Assembly: GCA_905235495.1 (NCBI GenBank)
Contig: CAJOMK010000098.1
Span: 1 to 6,330 of the forward strand
Source: an uncultured Methanobrevibacter sp.
Lineage (GTDB): Archaea > Methanobacteriota > Methanobacteria > Methanobacteriales > Methanobacteriaceae
Direction of reading: 5' to 3'
DNA: 6,330 bases
Made by a program: the position numbers and the translations under genes. The notes under the pieces were generated by a model, which saw only the letters and a program-made list of their open reading frames with translations, had not been told where the DNA came from and ran no database searches. Positions 1 to 6,124 of the stretch are shown here, piece after piece (position 1 is the stretch's first letter; every line of letters starts with the position of its first letter).

Positions 1-1344
1 AGGATGAACAGTTATCCAAGTGGCATTGGGATCATCTTGAACAATATCTGCTGCAAACTGGGATGCTTCCTGGTCGTAATATGAGATTCCGCTTTCTATC
101 GGATTCACCAATGCGCCGCTCATCAATGCTATGAATATGCAGGCTATCAGGAAGTAATTCCTGTATTTATCCTCTGCGCTTTTGAATATCAGGAATATTG
201 AAATTGAAAGCAGGACTATTAAAAACACAGAAAGGCATATGAAAAATTTCAGTGTGAAAAATTCAAATGCTGTGAAATTGCTGGATAGGAAAACCAATAA
301 TGAAATAAATACAGATATCAGAATTAAAATTAAATCATTATCCCTTATTCTTGAGAGGTGTTTATTTGTTGTGTCTTTAAGCAGAGCCATGGATCTAAAA
401 AGCGTTAATAAACTTATAAAATTCAAGGCTAGAACAATTCTTTCTGTAATATTAGAAAGCAGAGTGATTTTTGAAAGGAATAGTGGAAAACCGACAATAA
501 AGTAAATTCCTAAAAAAACAAATAAGACAAACAGCAAATTCAGAAGCTTGTCTCGTTTTTTCTCTGCAAAATTTATGACAAAGTACAAAATCAATGGAAC
601 AGGGAAGAAGTCATATATTCTAGCTGCTTCACATAAGTTGGTATTGCTTGGAATAAGGGTTATGTCATAATTCAAAGGAAGCAGAGGTGATACAATGTAG
701 TCGCTCAGCATTCTCGCTGCATTCAATCCCCATCCTCCACATAACTCTCTGGATCCTGGATAAACGGTATTTCTGACAATTTCAATGGTATTGGCTGACA
801 AACTGAAGAAATAGACAATGCTTGCTGCAATCAATAAAATAGACAATATTGCCAAAATCAAGTCTTTTTTTGAAAGGGATAGATTTTCGTGATTGTCCCA
901 AATCAGCCAGATTGCCAGAAACAAAAAGACATAGCCGCAAGGGAACTGCCATGCAGGATATAGTGCAAAGGCATATCCGCAGGCGGAAAATGCAAACAAC
1001 AAGGAAAGAACAAATCGTTTTCTATAATCGCTGGTATTGATGTAGTGATAAACAATCAAGACGGCCAGCTGACCGAATATGAATATCTCTGCAATATAGT
1101 TTACTGCAAACCACCACTGCAGAATAGGGGAGAATGTTAATAGTAATGCATATGAAAGGGAAAGTATTTTGTCTTTCCTTGTAATGAGCATTCCCATTTC
1201 AAATGAAACCAGAAAGAGAGCTATCAATCTGCCCATCCAGAAAAAGGAGAGCCCTTTTGCCTGTGATAAGAAAAGATATCCTATTTGAAAGGGCCTGAAG
1301 ATAATTAAGATATTCCATACAGGGGTTCCATAGACAGCAAACAT
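1..1344 (-). CDS. C-terminal part of the split polytopic membrane protein, open to window edge
   Basis: The first in-frame ATG is at 1344-1342. The frame then runs for 448 codons without a stop to base 1. It begins M-F-A-V-Y-G-T-P-V-W and matches the intact paralog from its residue 167. Conserved landmarks in order are F-R-P-F-Q-I-G-Y-L-F-L-S, F-E-M-G-M-L-I-T, F-S-P-I-L-Q-W-W, Y-P-A-W-Q-F-P-C-G-Y, Y-P-G-S-R and Y-D-F-F-P-V-P-L-I-L-Y. Many hydrophobic segments are followed by N-P-I-E-S-G-I-S-Y-Y-D, which begins the outer C-terminal domain cut by the window edge at D-P-N-A-T-W-I-T-V-H-P. The ATG lies one base after the premature TGA of the N-terminal fragment, so translation by termination-reinitiation is possible. 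I see no separate Shine-Dalgarno for it. Whether it is expressed is unknown. Confidence 0.75.
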   Translation of the reverse strand, partial: MFAVYGTPVWNILIIFRPFQIGYLFLSQAKGLSFFWMGRLIALFLVSFEMGMLITRKDKILSLSYALLLTFSPILQWWFAVNYIAEIFIFGQLAVLIVYHYINTSDYRKRFVLSLLFAFSACGYAFALYPAWQFPCGYVFLFLAIWLIWDNHENLSLSKKDLILAILSILLIAASIVYFFSLSANTIEIVRNTVYPGSRELCGGWGLNAARMLSDYIVSPLLPLNYDITLIPSNTNLCEAARIYDFFPVPLILYFVINFAEKKRDKLLNLLFVLFVFLGIYFIVGFPLFLSKITLLSNITERIVLALNFISLLTLFRSMALLKDTTNKHLSRIRDNDLILILISVFISLLVFLSSNFTAFEFFTLKFFICLSVFLIVLLSISIFLIFKSAEDKYRNYFLIACIFIALMSGALVNPIESGISYYDQEASQFAADIVQDDPNATWITVHP

Positions 1345-1345
1345 G

Positions 1346-1852
1346 TCAGTTAAACGTTAAACCGGCTCTTGGAATCGGTGAAAAGTAAGCGAAGCTGCTG
1401 AAATACTGGGAAAGGGACAGTGGAGTGAGAACAAGCCATTCATCGCTGCGGATAGGTCTGACTGTGCCCAGCAATGATTGATGGGCCTTGCCTCCAAGCA
1501 TCTCATCCCACATTCCAAGGGAGGAGCCGTGGATTTCAAACAATACAAGCATGAAAAATCCGATTAAAGCCAAAGGATACCTGTAATCATAGATAAAATT
1601 TCCTATTCGCTTTCTCAATTCCTCATTATTAAAGACAAACAGGAAAATAAAAAACAAAATGAATATCAGAATGCAGTGTTTTAATGAAAAAAGGTCTAAG
1701 CATTGGAATAATCCATTAAAATTTCCAACATCAGATAATTTAGTCGTATTTTCAACAATGACGATGTATAACTCGGCAAAAAAAGTCAGTACTAATGTAA
1801 TCAAACTTAATTTGAAAATATCGCTATTTTTCACTTTAAAAATATCAATCAC
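1346..1852 (-). CDS. N-terminal fragment (168 aa) of the split polytopic membrane protein
   Basis: This fragment has three predicted membrane helices at about residues 14-34, 58-75 and 91-107. A conserved loop follows with G-S-S-L-G-M-W-D (109-116), R-S-D-E-W (135-139) and S-P-I-P-R-A-G (158-164). The intact paralog has the same order of elements (G-S-S-I-G-C-W-D, H-S-D-E-W, S-S-I-P-R-A-S). The last two residues before the TGA stop (F-N) are out-of-frame products of the 7-bp duplication; the homologous protein continues for more than 570 further residues. The start is uncertain. The GTG at 1852-1850 gives an N-terminus of the same length as the paralog, but it lies inside the only good Shine-Dalgarno match (AGGTGAT, 1848-1854). 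On its own the fragment would be a three-helix membrane peptide with a truncated first outer loop, probably non-functional unless it assembles with the downstream half. Confidence 0.75.
   Translation of the reverse strand: MIDIFKVKNSDIFKLSLITLVLTFFAELYIVIVENTTKLSDVGNFNGLFQCLDLFSLKHCILIFILFFIFLFVFNNEELRKRIGNFIYDYRYPLALIGFFMLVLFEIHGSSLGMWDEMLGGKAHQSLLGTVRPIRSDEWLVLTPLSLSQYFSSFAYFSPIPRAGLTFN
1349..1362. repeat. Perfect 7-bp tandem duplication (GTTAAAC x2) that shifts the frame
   Basis: On the plus strand GTTAAAC occurs at 1349-1355 and again at 1356-1362. The flanking bases (A at 1348, C at 1363) do not extend the repeat. Seven bases are not a multiple of three, so the second copy throws the minus-strand gene out of frame. 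Deleting either copy restores the residues expected from the intact paralog at this point. Confidence 0.95.
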
Positions 1853-1854
1853 CT
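1848..1854 (-). promoter_or_regulatory. Shine-Dalgarno AGGTGAT overlapping the apparent GTG start
   Basis: Minus-strand AGGTGAT is a near-perfect complement of the methanogen 16S rRNA 3' end. It overlaps the GTG (1852-1850) that would be the obvious start codon, so the two cannot both act in the usual way. The next in-frame GTG (1834-1832) is 13 bases past the motif, which is long. An ATT codon at 1843-1841 sits at an ideal 4-base spacing but is a very rare start. The true start is therefore unresolved. Confidence 0.4.
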
Positions 1855-1995
1855 GATGATAGTTTCGTAATTTTTTTAAAATTTGTATGAAATCATTCCA
1901 ATTAAGATTTTAAATCAATAAAAATCAGGGCATATGCTATTATTGTATTTGTTTATTAAATATTTTTAGTTGATAATCTATTTGTTACAGTGCCA

Positions 1996-2003
1996 TATAT
2001 AAA
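1996..2003 (-). promoter_or_regulatory. TATA box (TTTATATA) candidate for the second polytopic gene
   Basis: The minus strand carries an exact TTTATATA, the box A consensus of methanogens. It lies about 145 bases before the GTG start and would give a leader of roughly 120 bases if transcription starts about 25 bases downstream. The bases just upstream (CCTAAAT) are a moderate BRE. Confidence 0.35.
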
Positions 2004-2042
2004 ATTTAGGGTTAATTAGTGCTTAAAAATTGAAATAAAGAT

Positions 2043-2050
2043 TATATAAA
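2043..2050 (-). promoter_or_regulatory. Second TATA box (TTTATATA) candidate, with purine-rich BRE
   Basis: This is another exact minus-strand TTTATATA, preceded by AAAAGAT, which resembles the purine-rich archaeal BRE better than the other candidate does. It is about 190 bases before the start of the split gene and directly after T-runs that may terminate the previous gene. It would imply a leader of roughly 170 bases. Only one of the two boxes need be real. Confidence 0.35.
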
Positions 2051-2057
2051 ATCTTTT

Positions 2058-2076
2058 AATAAAAAAGCATAAAAAA
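2058..2076 (-). terminator. Oligo-T terminator candidate after the 742-aa gene
   Basis: Reading on the minus strand, two runs of six T (separated by ATGC) occur about 120 bases past the stop of the 742-aa gene. Archaeal intrinsic termination depends mainly on such U-tracts. It sits immediately before the TATA candidates, the expected order if the two paralogs are separate transcription units. Background AT-richness makes chance occurrence plausible. Confidence 0.35.
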
Positions 2077-2196
2077 TTTTCAAATCGTTAACTTAATACG
2101 GTAATAATTTTTCCCGTTTTGCAGGATATTGTTCTTAATCCATTAAACCTTTTTTATATTAGGTTCAAATTGTTGAGGAGATGATTTGAAATATAA

Positions 2197-4425
2197 TTAA
2201 TCTAAATAATTGACTTTATAGATCTTCAATTGCCTATATGAATAAATTTTTTCAAATTCAACATTATCAGTAGAATATTTGCTTAAATTTTGATTGCTTT
2301 CGATGTATGTCACATTCAATTTTTTCAAATCATTCACATTAAAGGTCACGCTTATGATGTCTTTTCTACCCTGCACAGGTTTGAATTTGCTTGGTTCACT
2401 TGTGCTGAGATTGACATTCATATGGGCATATCTGTTATAAACATCTTCATATTTGTGGTCGGGGTCTATTTTCTCCCATTTTTTAAAATCAGGATATGTG
2501 TTCACGCTGGTAATTGTATGGGCTCCTGCTGCAACGAACATGTCCTGATTTTCCCTTTCTCCAACAACAATCCAATTTGCATTAGGATCCTCATGAAGCA
2601 GACCTTCGACAAACTGCACAGGTTCAAGATCATAATAGCCTATTCCAGACTCGATCGGATTCACCAATCCTCCACCCATTGCGCTGATGAGTATGCACAT
2701 CACCAGGAACATGTTGACATATTTCTTATCAGATGATTTAAAGATAATGAAGATTGATGCTCCAAGAATGAATATTGAAAAAATTAAAACTGGAATGAAC
2801 AGGGATTTTCCAAGTATTCCAAAACCATTTGAAGTGCTTAGCAAAAATACAACCCCTGCTATGGCTATTGAAATCAGTGCCAGGATTCGGCTGTTGTTTT
2901 TTATATTATTGACGTGGCTGTTGGTCGAATCTTTATTTAATATGCTAAGAGACCTGAATAAGATCAATAAGTTCAATAGACTTAATGCCAGAATAAGTCT
3001 TCTTTGAATTGTATTGCTGATAAAAGTAATTTTATATATGTATTCAGGGAAAACAAATATGGATAATACTGCAAGTAGAATGTAAACAATTATAAGACAA
3101 TTTAAAAGTTTGTCCCTGTTTTTTTCAACAAATGTGATGAAAATATACAATATCAATGGCACTGGGAAGAAATCATAGAAAAATGAATCCAGTCTTGAAA
3201 TTCCTACTGCTGAAGGGAAAGCTGAATTGAGATTCAATGGGTAGAATATTGAATTTACATAATTGCATAATGATTGTAAAAATCCTGTTTTCCCTTTGAA
3301 CTGACTGGAATCAAGGCCTCCAATGAATTGCCTTCCTCCAGGATATAAAGTGTTTCTAACGATTTCAACCGTATCCCCGGACATATGCAGGAAATACAAT
3401 ACTCCCGCACCAGCTATGGCTAGAGACAATAATGCAAATCCAATATCCAGTTTATTAAATTCAAAGTCTTTATAATTGTCTAAAAACACCCAGATTGCTA
3501 AAAATAAAAAGACATAGCCCAATGGAACCTGCCATGCGGGATATATGGTAAAAGCATATCCTCCCAGACTTATCGCGAATCCCAAGGCAATAATTAATCT
3601 TTTTCTGTAATCTTCAGTGTTCATATAATGATAAAGCAATAAAATCGCCAGCTGACCAAATACCAGCATTTCAACCAACGCGTTTATTGAAATCCACCAC
3701 TGAACAACTGGAGAAAATGTTATCATGATTGCATATGCCAAAGAAAGAGTTTTATTTTTATTGGTAATCAGCATTCCCATTTCAAATGAAACCAACAGTA
3801 AGGCGATTAATCTGCTCATCCAGTAAAATGATAGTCCCTTTGCGGGAGATAAGAACAGATATCCTATTTGGAATGGTCTGAAAATCATTAAAATGGTCCA
3901 AATAGGGGCTCCATAAATTGCAAACATATCTGTAGGACTGGCTCTTGGAATGGAAGAAAAGTAGGAAAAATCATTCAGATATTGTGAGAGTGTAAAAGGA
4001 GTGAAAACACGCCATTCATCTGAGTGTGTTGTTCCGCAGCTGCCTAATATTGACTGATGGGTACTGTTGGTTATTGGCATGTCCCAGCATCCAATGGATG
4101 ACCCGTTTATTTCAAATAAAACTAAAAATGCCAAAAGGACTAAAGCGAGAGGATAACGGTATTTATATACGAATTCGCTGATTTTATTCCTTAACTCAGG
4201 ATTGTAATAGAGGTAAATTGCCATGAAAATGATTATGAAGAAAACAATGCCCTCTTTTAGTGAGAAAAATTCATTTAGTTTTCCATGAATCAATAATCTT
4301 TCTGCTTGTGAAAGCTTCTTTGTATTTTCTATAACCACAACATACAATTCTGCAAGAAAAGCAAGCATCAATGAAAAAATTGTTGTCTTGAATAAATCCA
4401 TTTTGCTGATGTTAAAATGATCCAT
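2197..4425 (-). CDS. Large polytopic membrane protein with outer C-terminal domain, putative glycan-modifying transferase
   Basis: The protein has 742 aa. Residues 1 to about 585 hold many hydrophobic segments (for example 14-33, 58-74, 91-107, 170-195, 204-221, 226-243, 249-265, 277-313, 327-346, 420-434, 440-460, 512-530, 541-562 and 568-585). Residues from about 588 (N-P-I-E-S-G-I-G-Y-Y-D) to 742 form a soluble, probably extracytoplasmic domain. Conserved with its paralog are the first loop with G-S-S-I-G-C-W-D (108-115) and S-D-E-W (135-138), plus V-Q-W-W (241-244), Y-P-A-W-Q (295-299), Y-P-G-G-R (361-365) and Y-D-F-F-P-V-P (417-423). The architecture resembles GT-C-fold membrane glycosyltransferases and uncharacterised polytopic families found near surface-polysaccharide genes. 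I cannot name a family with certainty. It follows GtrA and GtrB homologues in the same orientation, the position the serotype-specific Gtr transferase occupies in bacterial gtrABC clusters. The ATG start is supported by GGGGA five bases upstream. The actual reaction is unknown. Confidence 0.85.
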   Translation of the reverse strand: MDHFNISKMDLFKTTIFSLMLAFLAELYVVVIENTKKLSQAERLLIHGKLNEFFSLKEGIVFFIIIFMAIYLYYNPELRNKISEFVYKYRYPLALVLLAFLVLFEINGSSIGCWDMPITNSTHQSILGSCGTTHSDEWRVFTPFTLSQYLNDFSYFSSIPRASPTDMFAIYGAPIWTILMIFRPFQIGYLFLSPAKGLSFYWMSRLIALLLVSFEMGMLITNKNKTLSLAYAIMITFSPVVQWWISINALVEMLVFGQLAILLLYHYMNTEDYRKRLIIALGFAISLGGYAFTIYPAWQVPLGYVFLFLAIWVFLDNYKDFEFNKLDIGFALLSLAIAGAGVLYFLHMSGDTVEIVRNTLYPGGRQFIGGLDSSQFKGKTGFLQSLCNYVNSIFYPLNLNSAFPSAVGISRLDSFFYDFFPVPLILYIFITFVEKNRDKLLNCLIIVYILLAVLSIFVFPEYIYKITFISNTIQRRLILALSLLNLLILFRSLSILNKDSTNSHVNNIKNNSRILALISIAIAGVVFLLSTSNGFGILGKSLFIPVLIFSIFILGASIFIIFKSSDKKYVNMFLVMCILISAMGGGLVNPIESGIGYYDLEPVQFVEGLLHEDPNANWIVVGERENQDMFVAAGAHTITSVNTYPDFKKWEKIDPDHKYEDVYNRYAHMNVNLSTSEPSKFKPVQGRKDIISVTFNVNDLKKLNVTYIESNQNLSKYSTDNVEFEKIYSYRQLKIYKVNYLD

Positions 4426-4430
4426 GCAAT

Positions 4431-4438
4431 TCCCCTTT
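4431..4438 (-). promoter_or_regulatory. Ribosome binding site of the 742-aa gene
   Basis: Minus-strand AAAGGGGA ends five bases before the ATG at 4425-4423 and fixes this start over downstream methionines such as residue 9. The 79-bp gap back to the glycosyltransferase stop has no strong TATA box, so co-transcription with it is likely. Confidence 0.55.
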
Positions 4439-4505
4439 TTAAGATTGAATTATTTTAAATTTTTTATTAAAATTTGATATTAAATTTAGGTCATAATTAA
4501 GAATT

Positions 4506-5435
4506 CTACCTGTTTTTCTTGTTTAATCTAATTAATGTTAGTTGATGCTCAAAGTTCTGGTTGTGCTGTTTTTTAAGAACTTGGAGAATAAGTCCGCTTA
4601 AGAATATCATCACAGCTGTCAGGAATATCACGGCCGCTACGATAAGTGTTGGAATTCTCAGTACATAGCCTGTGTACAGATAGCTTATCATAATAGGTAT
4701 GAAATAGTATAATGCAATGATGAAAAGCAGTCCGGTTATTATTGAAAAGAATGCAAGCGGCTTTGTATCTCTAAATAATATGATGATGACTTTTATAACT
4801 TTAAATCCATCAGAATAGGTGTTGAGCTTTGATTCGCTTCCTTCAATTCTGTCTCTATAGTCAATAGGAATCTCAGCTATTTTAAAGTTGTGGTCAAGTG
4901 CGAAGATGCTCATTTCTGTTTCCAGTTCGAATCCTTTTGAAATGACAGGATAGGATTTTACAAAATCATAGCTGAATGCTCTCATTCCAGTTAGAATGTC
5001 ATGCAAGTCGCTTCTAAAAATAGTGTTTATGGCTTTTCTCATGAATCTGTTTCCAGTGTTGTGAAATGGCCTTTTGTTTTCAGTGAAATAGGTTGATGAA
5101 AGCCGATCTCCAATCACCATGTCTGCTTTTCCATCCAATACCAGCTTTTCCATTTCAACTGCGGCTTCTGCAGGATATGTGTCATCGCCGTCCACCAGGA
5201 TATAGCAGTCTGCATCTATGTCTCTAAACATTGATCTGACCACATTTCCTTTTCCCTGCTTGTATTCATGCCTTACAATCGCCCCTTCTTTTTTAGCTAT
5301 TTCATCAGTGTCGTCGGTTGAATTGTTGTCGTAGACATAGATGTCCGCATCAGGCAATGCCTTTTGGAAATCGTTTATGACCTTTTTTATGGTCATTGAT
5401 TCATTGTAGCATGGAATTAGTATGGCTGTTTTCAT
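4506..5435 (-). CDS. GtrB/DPM1-like family 2 glycosyltransferase with two C-terminal membrane helices
   Basis: This is a predicted polyprenyl-phosphate glycosyltransferase that transfers a sugar from a nucleotide sugar to a lipid phosphate on the cytoplasmic face of the membrane. Numbered from the ATG at 5435 (309 aa), the GT-A fold opens with I-L-I-P-C-Y-N-E (5-12). Then come D-N-N-S-T-D-D-T (36-43), the metal-binding D-G-D-D (82-85), G-D-R-L (109-112) and the T-G-M-R acceptor-side motif (149-152). Two membrane helices follow at about 227-252 and 261-287, as in GtrB-type enzymes; soluble dolichol-phosphate mannose synthases lack them. A GTG at 5444-5442 would add three residues. The ATG at 5435 is preferred because GTGAT (5444-5440) then serves as its Shine-Dalgarno at 4-base spacing. 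The sugar cannot be read from the sequence; glucose, mannose and others are possible. GtrA lies upstream and the 742-aa membrane protein downstream. Confidence 0.9.
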   Translation of the reverse strand: MKTAILIPCYNESMTIKKVINDFQKALPDADIYVYDNNSTDDTDEIAKKEGAIVRHEYKQGKGNVVRSMFRDIDADCYILVDGDDTYPAEAAVEMEKLVLDGKADMVIGDRLSSTYFTENKRPFHNTGNRFMRKAINTIFRSDLHDILTGMRAFSYDFVKSYPVISKGFELETEMSIFALDHNFKIAEIPIDYRDRIEGSESKLNTYSDGFKVIKVIIILFRDTKPLAFFSIITGLLFIIALYYFIPIMISYLYTGYVLRIPTLIVAAVIFLTAVMIFLSGLILQVLKKQHNQNFEHQLTLIRLNKKNR

Positions 5436-5439
5436 TATC

Positions 5440-5444
5440 ATCAC
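5440..5444 (-). promoter_or_regulatory. Shine-Dalgarno GTGAT deciding the glycosyltransferase start
   Basis: Minus-strand GTGAT lies four bases before the ATG at 5435-5433. The same bases contain alternative GTG and ATG codons (5444-5442 and 5441-5439) that would extend the protein by two or three residues but have no ribosome binding site of their own. Confidence 0.5.
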
Positions 5445-5675
5445 AAATTTAATTATTAAATTTATTTTTGTTCATTATTGTTTATATTGTTTATTATTAA
5501 TAAAAATTTTTTTAAAATCAGAACTTTATTAAATTGTAAACTTGTTATTATTTTAAAAATTTAAAAAAATAACAGTTTTATAAGAGTTGTTTTGTTATTA
5601 TTAAATTTTTTGTAAAAATAGGGTGGTTGTTCACTTAATTATTTTAAATAGATGGGCAGTATATTATTAGGAAAT
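5445..5675. other. 231-bp very AT-rich gap between gtrA- and gtrB-like genes
   Basis: I see no coding frame here. The gap contains an 11-bp direct repeat, TTGTTATTATT on the plus strand, at 5542-5552 and 5592-5602. It also has a weak inverted repeat (GTTATT at 5544-5549, AATAAC at 5568-5573). On the minus strand, T-runs at 5555-5569 could end the GtrA transcript. A TTATAAAA-like box near 5577-5584 could start a transcript into the glycosyltransferase. All these signals are close to what AT-rich background gives by chance. Confidence 0.35.
5555..5573 (-). terminator. Oligo-T terminator candidate after the GtrA-like gene
   Basis: On the minus strand GTTATT is followed by a T7 run and then AAATTTTT, about 100 bases past the GtrA stop. 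A weak AT stem (GTTATT with AATAAC at 5544-5549) could form around it. The evidence is poor because the whole gap is AT-rich. Confidence 0.25.
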
Positions 5676-6053
5676 TTATTTGAAAACAAGGAACTTGCTG
5701 AAGACATAATTCAATATTGTAACCACGACTTGAACCACGATTTTTGCAAACAAATCTCCAGTCATTAAAATACTGATGAGTACATACATAAGTGCGGTGT
5801 CAATCGCACCTGAAAAAACTCGACCTCCATAGAAAAGCAATGCTTCCTTGATTATATTGTCATCTTTGCTTTCAAACACCCAAATCCTGTTAGTGATATA
5901 CGCAAATAATACAGAGACAAACCAGGCGATAATATTGGATATGAGATAATTGATTCCGAAAACTCTCTGGAATAAAAAATAAGTTATGAAGTTGACTATT
6001 GTGGTCAGGACTCCAAAGAAGACATATGATATCAATTCATCTGTCAAATCCAT
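5676..6053 (-). CDS. GtrA family membrane protein
   Basis: This 125-aa protein matches the GtrA family in length and layout, with four membrane helices at about residues 7-29, 36-58, 77-96 and 102-122. The two repeated family signatures are present: N-R-I-W-V-F (55-60) at the end of helix 2 and N-Y-V-F-S-K-F-L-V-F (115-124) at the end of helix 4. GtrA proteins are proposed to help move polyprenyl-phosphate-linked sugars, made by GtrB-type enzymes, across the membrane. The GtrB-like gene next in the same orientation supports that role here. The ATG at 6053-6051 is preceded by AAAGGGAT at a normal spacing. Family membership is secure; the flippase role is the usual proposal for the family and is not shown by this sequence. 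Confidence 0.93.
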   Translation of the reverse strand: MDLTDELISYVFFGVLTTIVNFITYFLFQRVFGINYLISNIIAWFVSVLFAYITNRIWVFESKDDNIIKEALLFYGGRVFSGAIDTALMYVLISILMTGDLFAKIVVQVVVTILNYVFSKFLVFK

Positions 6054-6056
6054 TAT

Positions 6057-6064
6057 ATCCCTTT
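6057..6064 (-). promoter_or_regulatory. Ribosome binding site of the GtrA-like gene
   Basis: Minus-strand AAAGGGAT lies three bases before the ATG at 6053-6051, with the GGG core five bases away. It supports this start. Farther upstream, a TTTTTAAAAAA stretch near 6103-6114 is a weak TATA-like candidate at a plausible distance. Confidence 0.5.
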
Positions 6065-6124
6065 CTAAATTGAATATTCGCTTTTGTAAATATTGCGATT
6101 GCCTTTTTTAAAAATAGTAAAAGA

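Larger units (their letters stand above)
1..1852 (-). pseudogene. Second polytopic membrane protein, split by a 7-bp tandem duplication; 3' end beyond window
   Basis: This is a paralog of the intact 742-aa protein encoded at 2197-4425. It is read in two frames: 1852 down to about 1351, then 1350 down to 1. The two products align end to end with the intact paralog. Over about 150 residues just after the break (from T-D-M-F-A onward) I count roughly 70% identity by eye, and the C-terminal part is less similar. The break is a perfect tandem duplication of GTTTAAC (minus strand) at 1349-1362. With one copy removed, the reading becomes P-R-A-G-L-T-D-M-F-A, against P-R-A-S-P-T-D-M-F-A in the intact paralog. 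No other frame disruption is visible, and codon choice stays gene-like up to the window edge, so the lesion looks recent. By comparison with the paralog about 125 residues are missing beyond position 1. The presumed role is the acceptor-specific membrane transferase of a GtrA/GtrB-type glycan-modification locus. That role is inferred from neighbours, not shown by a catalytic motif. Confidence 0.85.
1853..2196. other. 344-bp AT-rich intergenic region between the two paralogs
   Basis: There is no convincing coding frame on either strand. The region holds the T-runs and two TATA-box candidates listed separately, all oriented for minus-strand transcription. It is much longer than the 79-bp gap between the glycosyltransferase and the intact polytopic gene, which suggests the split paralog has its own promoter and a long leader. 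I saw no tRNA, riboswitch or strong GC-rich hairpin. Confidence 0.5.

Noticed and set aside
1357..1548. A 63-codon minus-strand open frame
   Set aside because: It is an out-of-frame reading within the N-terminal fragment of the split gene. It only happens to share the frame of the downstream half and ends at a TAA produced within the duplicated 7-mers.
2171..2190. Plus-strand GAGGAG followed by ATG, resembling a translation start
   Set aside because: The reading frame is ATG ATT TGA, two codons long, so this is a chance match.
182..3007. Several plus-strand open frames (for example 182-505, 849-1040, 1659-1856, 2290-2736, 2687-3007)
   Set aside because: All lie opposite the minus-strand polytopic genes, whose frames are conserved between paralogs. 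They have no matching ribosome binding sites and give protein sequences with no recognisable features.
5542..5602. Direct repeats TTGTTATTATT, considered as a possible repeat array or operator
   Set aside because: There are only two copies made solely of G, T and A in extremely AT-rich DNA, with no regular spacing or further units. This is not a CRISPR array or a convincing regulator site.
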